This document shows, one piece after another, positions 5,611-10,000 of a stretch of DNA of 10,000 nt (position 1 is the stretch's first letter; each line of letters begins with the position of its first letter). A program made the position numbers and the translations under genes. Under the pieces are notes generated by a model. That model was not told where the DNA came from, did no database searches, and was given only the letters and a program-made list of their open reading frames with translations. This DNA comes from Candidatus Hydrogenedens sp. (GTDB taxonomy: Bacteria > Hydrogenedentota > Hydrogenedentia > Hydrogenedentales > Hydrogenedentaceae). Location of the stretch: positions 1 through 10,000 of the forward strand of contig JAIWNQ010000234.1 in the NCBI GenBank assembly GCA_020216745.1. The letters run 5' to 3'.

Positions 5611-8022
5611 ATGACTCTCATCTTATTAAGTATTAGCCCGTTGTATCTTTTTAATACCGTTGTAACATTACCACCTATCTATCCTGTATCGCCTGTGCCT
5701 TTTACTGAGGTAGAGATACAGGATGGCTTTTGGGAACATTGGATTAACCGAGTTGGAAAAATATTCTTGCCACATAATATCGAGTATTGTGAACTTGAAA
5801 AGAAGATAGATAACTTCCGTGTTACTGCTGGAAAGAAAGAAGGGAAACACATAGGAGCGTGTTTTGAGGATTCGGATGTATATAAAGTTATTGAAGGTTC
5901 GGCATATTGGCTTGCTTTGCATAAAGACCCAGTAGTTGAACAGAAAATCGATGAAATTATCGATTTAATAGCAGGTGCACAACAGCCAGATGGCTATCTC
6001 AATACTTATTTTACGTTGGTTAAACCGAATGAACGTTGGACAAATGATGCGGAGCATGAAACATATTGTGCTGGGCATTTAATTGAGTCTGCGATCGCTT
6101 ATGCACAAGCAACAGGAAAGAGAAAATTATTAGATGTAGCAATAAAATTTGCAGACCATATTGTTGACACCTTCGGTACAGGTAAGGTTGAAGAAGTCCC
6201 ACAACATGAGGAGATTGAATTGGCTTTGTTCAAACTTTCTGAATTTACTGGAAATTCGAAATATGCAGAGTTGGCAAAGTGGTTCATCGAGCAACGTGGC
6301 AAGCCGTATAAAGATAAGCCCCATGGGAGATGGGATTCGGTGTGTCAAGACCATAAGCCAATTATTGAGCAGGATGAAATGTTGGGGCATGCGGTTCGTG
6401 CGATGTATTTGTATTCAGGAGTTACAGACCTTGTCGCTAAAACTGGGGACGTACGGTATTCCAATGCCCTTGACCGATTATGGTATGACCTAACAGAGCG
6501 AAAGATGTACATTACCGCTGGCATTGGTGATTCGTTGCTTCGTGTTGAAGGTTTTAGTAATCCATATTTCCTGCCTAATGATACTGCTTACTGTGAGACC
6601 TGTGCCTCTATAGGACTTGTATTTTGGGCTCAACGGATGTTTCTACTCCATCGTGATGCAAAATATGTAGATATTATTGAACGTGCTTTATATAATACAC
6701 CACTTTCAGGATTGTCGTTAGATGCCAAGACTATTTTCTATTGCAATCGACTGGAGGGTGTTGACCAAAGACCACCATGGCAAAAGTGTGCTTGCTGTCC
6801 AACCAATGTTGTTCGGTTTATCCCTACTGTTGGTGGTTATGCATATAGTTTTGAAAAAGACACTCTCTATGTCCTACATTACATGCCGTCTAAGGTGTCC
6901 TTGAATTTTAAGGACAATAAGTTTGCTTTGGTAGATAACAAATCAGGGACTGACATCGTTCAATTGGAACAGCTGACAAACTACCCATGGGATGGAGAAA
7001 TAACATTACGAATCAACACCGATAAACCTAAAACGTTTTGTATGGCAGTACGGATTCCAGATTGGGTATATCGTGGAAATAACGATCCTGAACGTTTATA
7101 TCTTTTCCCGGAGAGTCCCGGATTAGACAAAGTACAGTTAAAAATAAACGGCACACCAATCCCCATTCAGGTGTTAGAACGGGGATTTATAAAACTGACT
7201 CAAGAGTGGAAACAAGGCGATGAAATTACACTCGTTTTGCCTATGGTTGTTCAACGTGTTTATGCAAATGAAAAAGTCGAGGCGGACCGTGGCAGAGTTG
7301 CAATTCAGCGTGGTCCCGTTGTTTTCTGTGCTGAGGATGTTGATAATGCAAATCAGGTTCGGTTTGCTTATGTGCCTCGAACTGCTTCTTTCAGTGCTCA
7401 ATATGAACCAAACCTTTTGGATGGTGTTGTCACAATCGAGACGATTGGAAAAGTAAAATCGCTTGATAATCCCGATGGGATGGAGCAGACATTAAAACTG
7501 ATTCCTTATTATGCATGGGCAAATCGACAAAAGGGATATATGCGTGTTTGGATTCCCGAAACAGCTGAGCTTGTAGCAATTCCTACCATTGAAACTAAAG
7601 CAGTGGTGGAAGCATCTCACAAATGGTCAAATGATAGCTACGAGGCTCTTAATGATATGATTGAGCCGAAAAAATCGTCTGATACCAGTATCCCACGATT
7701 TACATGGTGGGACCATAAAGGCACGAAGGAATGGATACAGTATATTTTCGATAAGGAATATACGGTAAAAGGAGTTAAGGTTTTCTGGTTTGATGATACA
7801 GGTTTTGGTGAGTGCCGTGTCCCAAAGTCATGGGAAATCTTGTATTTAAAGGATGACCAATGGATTCCTGTAAAAAATCCTACACCACGAGAAAACCAGA
7901 GAAATAAATACAATGAAGTTACCTTTGATCCAGTTATAACAAAGGCACTTCGCCTTGAAGTTCAATTACAGACTAAATTCTCTGCAGGTATTTTAGAATG
8001 GAAAGTTATACCAGCGAAATAA
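5611..8022 (+). CDS. GH127 (DUF1680) beta-L-arabinofuranosidase-type glycosidase with C-terminal F5/8C-like module
   Basis: Retaining glycoside hydrolase using a zinc-bound cysteine nucleophile; characterised relatives release terminal beta-L-arabinofuranose. The (alpha/alpha)6-barrel covers about residues 30-405, with beta-sandwich domains to about 655. Active-site residues match Bifidobacterium HypBA1: E313 (general acid/base, E322 there), E329 and C331 in 'CETCASIG', and C395/C396 in 'CACCPTN' (C395 is the nucleophile). The E313-E329 spacing of 16 is the same as in HypBA1. Residues about 665-803 form a beta-rich region with 'HKWSNDSY', 'WWDHKGTKEWIQYIFDKEY' and 'GVKVFWFDD', like a discoidin/CBM32-type carbohydrate-binding module. 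The N terminus is hydrophobic (about 3-20) but has no Lys or Arg, so export is uncertain. The start is fixed by an upstream in-frame stop and by AAGGA 8 nt before the ATG. The gene is divergent from the DPA operon. Other GH127-clan specificities remain possible. Confidence 0.88.
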   Translation: MTLILLSISPLYLFNTVVTLPPIYPVSPVPFTEVEIQDGFWEHWINRVGKIFLPHNIEYCELEKKIDNFRVTAGKKEGKHIGACFEDSDVYKVIEGSAYWLALHKDPVVEQKIDEIIDLIAGAQQPDGYLNTYFTLVKPNERWTNDAEHETYCAGHLIESAIAYAQATGKRKLLDVAIKFADHIVDTFGTGKVEEVPQHEEIELALFKLSEFTGNSKYAELAKWFIEQRGKPYKDKPHGRWDSVCQDHKPIIEQDEMLGHAVRAMYLYSGVTDLVAKTGDVRYSNALDRLWYDLTERKMYITAGIGDSLLRVEGFSNPYFLPNDTAYCETCASIGLVFWAQRMFLLHRDAKYVDIIERALYNTPLSGLSLDAKTIFYCNRLEGVDQRPPWQKCACCPTNVVRFIPTVGGYAYSFEKDTLYVLHYMPSKVSLNFKDNKFALVDNKSGTDIVQLEQLTNYPWDGEITLRINTDKPKTFCMAVRIPDWVYRGNNDPERLYLFPESPGLDKVQLKINGTPIPIQVLERGFIKLTQEWKQGDEITLVLPMVVQRVYANEKVEADRGRVAIQRGPVVFCAEDVDNANQVRFAYVPRTASFSAQYEPNLLDGVVTIETIGKVKSLDNPDGMEQTLKLIPYYAWANRQKGYMRVWIPETAELVAIPTIETKAVVEASHKWSNDSYEALNDMIEPKKSSDTSIPRFTWWDHKGTKEWIQYIFDKEYTVKGVKVFWFDDTGFGECRVPKSWEILYLKDDQWIPVKNPTPRENQRNKYNEVTFDPVITKALRLEVQLQTKFSAGILEWKVIPAK

Positions 8023-8061
8023 AGGAAATGTATTTCTACAATTATAAAAAAGGAAAAATAT

Positions 8062-9165
8062 ATGTGTCTTTATAAGGGCTTATTACGGACTGAAATATTA
8101 ATTTGTTGTCTGTTAATATTCATTACTTTTACAGTCTTTTCTCAGGATAGCATAAGCGATTCAAGACGTACCGCTATCGTTACTGCAGTTGAAAAAGCAT
8201 CACCAGCAGTTGTAACTATCAATGTCGTTGAATATCAGCCCGGAGATGAAGTTGATGCTTTCTTCGAATTGTTTGGTTTCCCAATACGGAAACAAGAGAT
8301 AACCTCTATTGGAAGTGGGTTCATTTTCACTCCGGATGGATATATTCTTACAAATTATCATGTTTTGGAAAATGCAACCAAAATAAGTTCTGTAACCCTT
8401 TCCAGTGGTGAAAAACTTAATGTCGAATTTATTGGGGCTGACCCGAGAACTGATATTGCTGTCCTGAAGGCACAGGGAAATAATTTTCCTTATATAGGAT
8501 TGGGTGATTCAGAAAATTTGTATATTGGAGAGTGGGTTATTGCTATTGGTAATCCTTTTGGCTCTTTGATGAAAGACCCAAGACCCACGGTTAGTGTCGG
8601 TGTCGTTTCAGCAGTTCACCGCAAAGTAAGCCGAAGCATTTCAGGAAATACATTGTATCAAGACATGATACAGACAGATGCAGCGATTAATCCAGGTAAT
8701 AGCGGAGGTCCATTAGTAAATAGTAAAGGCGACGTTATTGGTATTAATACCATGATAATCTCCAAAACGGGGGGCTATCAGGGAATAAGCTTTGCTATTC
8801 CTATAACCCGAGCAAGACGTGTAGCAGAAGAATTGATTAAATTTGGCAAACGTCGGGACCCTTGGTTCGGTTTTAAGGCGGAGTCGTTAGATTCAATTGA
8901 CCCGAGACTCCTCCATGAACTCGGTATTCCAGTTAAAAAAGGTGTATTTGTTACGCGCATCTTAAAAGAAAGTCCAGCTTATAAAGCAGGCTTACGCCCA
9001 GGCGATGTTATTACCGAGATAAACCAGCAACTGGTTGAAGACCCATTGGATGTCGATTTTATTAACTGGGATTTGTTCATTGGAGACCCCGTAGAGGTAA
9101 AAATTGTTCGGGAGGGCAAAGTAATGACCCTGAAATTCACAGTTCAGGAAGTAAATGAACAGTGA
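8062..9165 (+). CDS. HtrA/Deg-family S1C serine protease with one PDZ domain
   Basis: Envelope quality-control endoprotease predicted to cleave misfolded or specific extracytoplasmic proteins. The 367-residue protein starts with a basic n-region and hydrophobic stretch (about 11-26), a signal peptide with likely cleavage after 'VFS' (25-27) or an uncleaved anchor. The chymotrypsin-like domain (about 36-260) has the complete triad: H100 in 'TNYHVLENA', D131 in 'RTDIAVLK' and S214 in 'NPGNSGGPL'. One PDZ domain follows (about 268-362), including 'GVFVTRILKESPAYKAGLRP' (294-313). A single PDZ is the DegS-like arrangement rather than the two-PDZ DegP/DegQ one, so no symbol is assigned. The start has AAGGAA about 6 nt upstream. 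The 39-nt gap after the GH127 stop shows no terminator, so the two genes may be co-transcribed. No strong terminator is visible downstream of its own stop. Confidence 0.92.
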   Translation: MCLYKGLLRTEILICCLLIFITFTVFSQDSISDSRRTAIVTAVEKASPAVVTINVVEYQPGDEVDAFFELFGFPIRKQEITSIGSGFIFTPDGYILTNYHVLENATKISSVTLSSGEKLNVEFIGADPRTDIAVLKAQGNNFPYIGLGDSENLYIGEWVIAIGNPFGSLMKDPRPTVSVGVVSAVHRKVSRSISGNTLYQDMIQTDAAINPGNSGGPLVNSKGDVIGINTMIISKTGGYQGISFAIPITRARRVAEELIKFGKRRDPWFGFKAESLDSIDPRLLHELGIPVKKGVFVTRILKESPAYKAGLRPGDVITEINQQLVEDPLDVDFINWDLFIGDPVEVKIVREGKVMTLKFTVQEVNEQ

Positions 9166-9335
9166 ATAATTTTATCGGTGCCCTGAATTAAGTTCATACA
9201 ATGTTTTAATAAATCAAATAATTTGACTTTTCCCATTTATTATATTCGTGGCTAAGAAGCATCAAAAATACAATATTAAATGAATATGTTTTATAGCCTG
9301 CCTCTTTTTCTTCACATCACTAAAGTACCGAAATC

Positions 9336-9371
9336 AAAAAGGCGTCCCCGGCTCTTTTCTGAACCGGGGAC
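9336..9371 (-). terminator. Rho-independent terminator of the H-X9-DG protein gene
   Basis: A perfect 8-bp GC-rich stem GTCCCCGG/CCGGGGAC (9344-9351 with 9364-9371) can extend inward past one C-A mismatch by two more pairs, leaving a 6-nt loop. Read on the minus strand it is followed by GCC and then TTTTT (9340-9336). It lies 36 nt past the stop of the minus-strand gene. On the plus strand no T-run follows, so it should not terminate the protease transcript efficiently. The rest of the 9166-9407 spacer is AT-rich and I see no gene in it. Confidence 0.85.
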
Positions 9372-9407
9372 TTGCGAGGGCTTTACAGAAGCGAAAGGAA
9401 GGAAGTG

Positions 9408-10000
9408 TTAAATCAGATTTGTAGAAGCTAAAATTAAGCCTATCACACGAGCAACAGCACCATTAACCGGTGCTGGACCATTTTCCTGATACTTCATGAA
9501 TTCAACATGTCCATCCATGTATAGAACGTTTGACCCACCCGGGATATGGTTATATGCACCTGTATCAGTGGCGATTGTATCTGCCATAATCCAGACTTCA
9601 CTCTGGGCTTCATTCGTTGCGGCTGGGTTATTTATATCCGTGATAAGGAACCGTTCAATACCTTCACGAAGCCGATATATAGTTGATTGTCCACCATTCC
9701 CTAAACCTTGTGTGACACTGATATCTTCATCAACCTTTCTGGCTCCATTGTATGGGTCAGCTAAGTATGCGCCCAAGATGGTGAGCATCGCTTCCACTAA
9801 TTGTTGTGGACCCAGCCCTGTAACACCACTTGCTCCAATTATGGTCGCTAATCCGGATATGTCAATTAGCGGGTCTGTGCCATCCGCATCGCATAGATCC
9901 AAAACATAGCCTACATAGTTATAGCTGGAGTCAATGATAGACATTCCTCGAACCGCATCGTCACAAGGAATGTTTGTGTCTGGCTCATTTGTTACAGGGT
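9408..10000 (-). CDS. H-X9-DG / DUF1559-type pseudopilin-related protein, C-terminal part
   Basis: The frame is open to the right edge: 18 codons precede the internal ATG at 9944 without a stop, so the true start lies outside the window and the visible part is 196 residues plus stop. It belongs to the families annotated 'prepilin-type processing-associated H-X9-DG protein', common in planctomycete-like phyla, where the N terminus usually carries a type IV pilin-like methylation motif and helix. That end is not visible here. The signature lies near the C terminus: 'REGIERFLITDINNPAATNE' then 'WIMAD' and 'NHIPGGSNVLYMDGHVEFM' (about 9480-9550). The gap between His and Asp-Gly is ten residues rather than nine. 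The middle part is rich in Gly, Ala and Ile with no motif I recognise. The family's role is poorly defined; an extracellular or pseudopilus-associated location is inferred. It ends in a strong terminator. Confidence 0.78.
   Translation of the reverse strand, partial: PVTNEPDTNIPCDDAVRGMSIIDSSYNYVGYVLDLCDADGTDPLIDISGLATIIGASGVTGLGPQQLVEAMLTILGAYLADPYNGARKVDEDISVTQGLGNGGQSTIYRLREGIERFLITDINNPAATNEAQSEVWIMADTIATDTGAYNHIPGGSNVLYMDGHVEFMKYQENGPAPVNGAVARVIGLILASTNLI

Noticed and set aside
6020..7456. Several short frames on both strands inside the glycosidase gene.
   Set aside because: The GH127 frame is intact over 803 codons with all catalytic residues; the others have no ribosome-binding sites or motifs and are shadows.
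9214..9226. Palindrome TCAAATAATTTGA downstream of the protease, followed by CTTTT.
   Set aside because: The stem is short and AT-rich with almost no loop, too weak to call a terminator; such palindromes are expected by chance in AT-rich spacers.
9223..9246. TTGACT followed by TATATT as a plus-strand promoter.
   Set aside because: The spacing is only 12 nt, far from 16-18, and no plus-strand gene follows.
9496..9909. A 137-codon plus-strand frame antisense to the H-X9-DG gene.
   Set aside because: The minus frame carries the family signature and a proper terminator; the plus frame has no recognisable motif.
1..10000. tRNA, rRNA, CRISPR array, insertion sequence, prophage or defence genes.
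   Set aside because: No tandem spaced repeats, transposase-like frames, flanking inverted repeats or RNA-gene signatures were seen on reading both strands.

Overview
The window comes from an AT-rich bacterial genome with compact gene spacing and Shine-Dalgarno-led genes. The partial gene at the right edge carries a 'GGSNVLYMDGHVEF' tail of the planctomycete-like H-X9-DG (DUF1559-type) pseudopilin-related families. These are abundant in Planctomycetota, Lentisphaerota, Sumerlaeota and Hydrogenedentota. Together with a GH127 glycosidase and a GPH-type sugar transporter, this suggests an uncultured PVC or Hydrogenedentota/Sumerlaeota-like heterotroph. The placement is an inference, and nothing here fixes the phylum.

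Left half (1-5482, all on the minus strand): five genes that look like one operon, transcribed right to left from a good sigma70-type promoter at 5569-5596. The order is dprE1 (FAD oxidase), dprE2 (SDR reductase), an Rv3806c-type UbiA prenyltransferase, glgC, and a GPH/MFS_2-type sugar transporter that runs off the left edge. The first three match in family, length and motifs the three mycobacterial enzymes that make decaprenylphosphoryl-D-arabinose (DPA), the lipid-linked D-arabinofuranose donor. Spacing is tight: a 7-nt overlap, then gaps of 42, 23 and 0 nt, and two of the ribosome-binding sites lie inside the preceding gene.

Right half: reading the other way from the shared 128-nt intergenic region (5483-5610) are a GH127 beta-L-arabinofuranosidase-type glycosidase with a C-terminal F5/8C-like module (5611-8022) and, 39 nt later, an exported HtrA/Deg-family serine protease with one PDZ domain (8062-9165). 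A 242-nt convergent spacer (9166-9407) holds a rho-independent terminator for the minus strand. Beyond it is the C-terminal part of the H-X9-DG family protein (9408 to the right edge, minus strand).

Working model (inference): UbiA joins PRPP ribose phosphate to a polyprenyl phosphate. After dephosphorylation by an enzyme not in this window, DprE1 and DprE2 epimerise C2 to give polyprenylphosphoryl-D-arabinofuranose for export and attachment to an envelope or surface glycan. The divergent exported glycosidase and protease could act on envelope or external polymers. The most notable points are a complete DPA module in an apparently non-actinobacterial genome, its pairing with glgC and a transporter, and alanine at the DprE1 position corresponding to the benzothiazinone-target cysteine.
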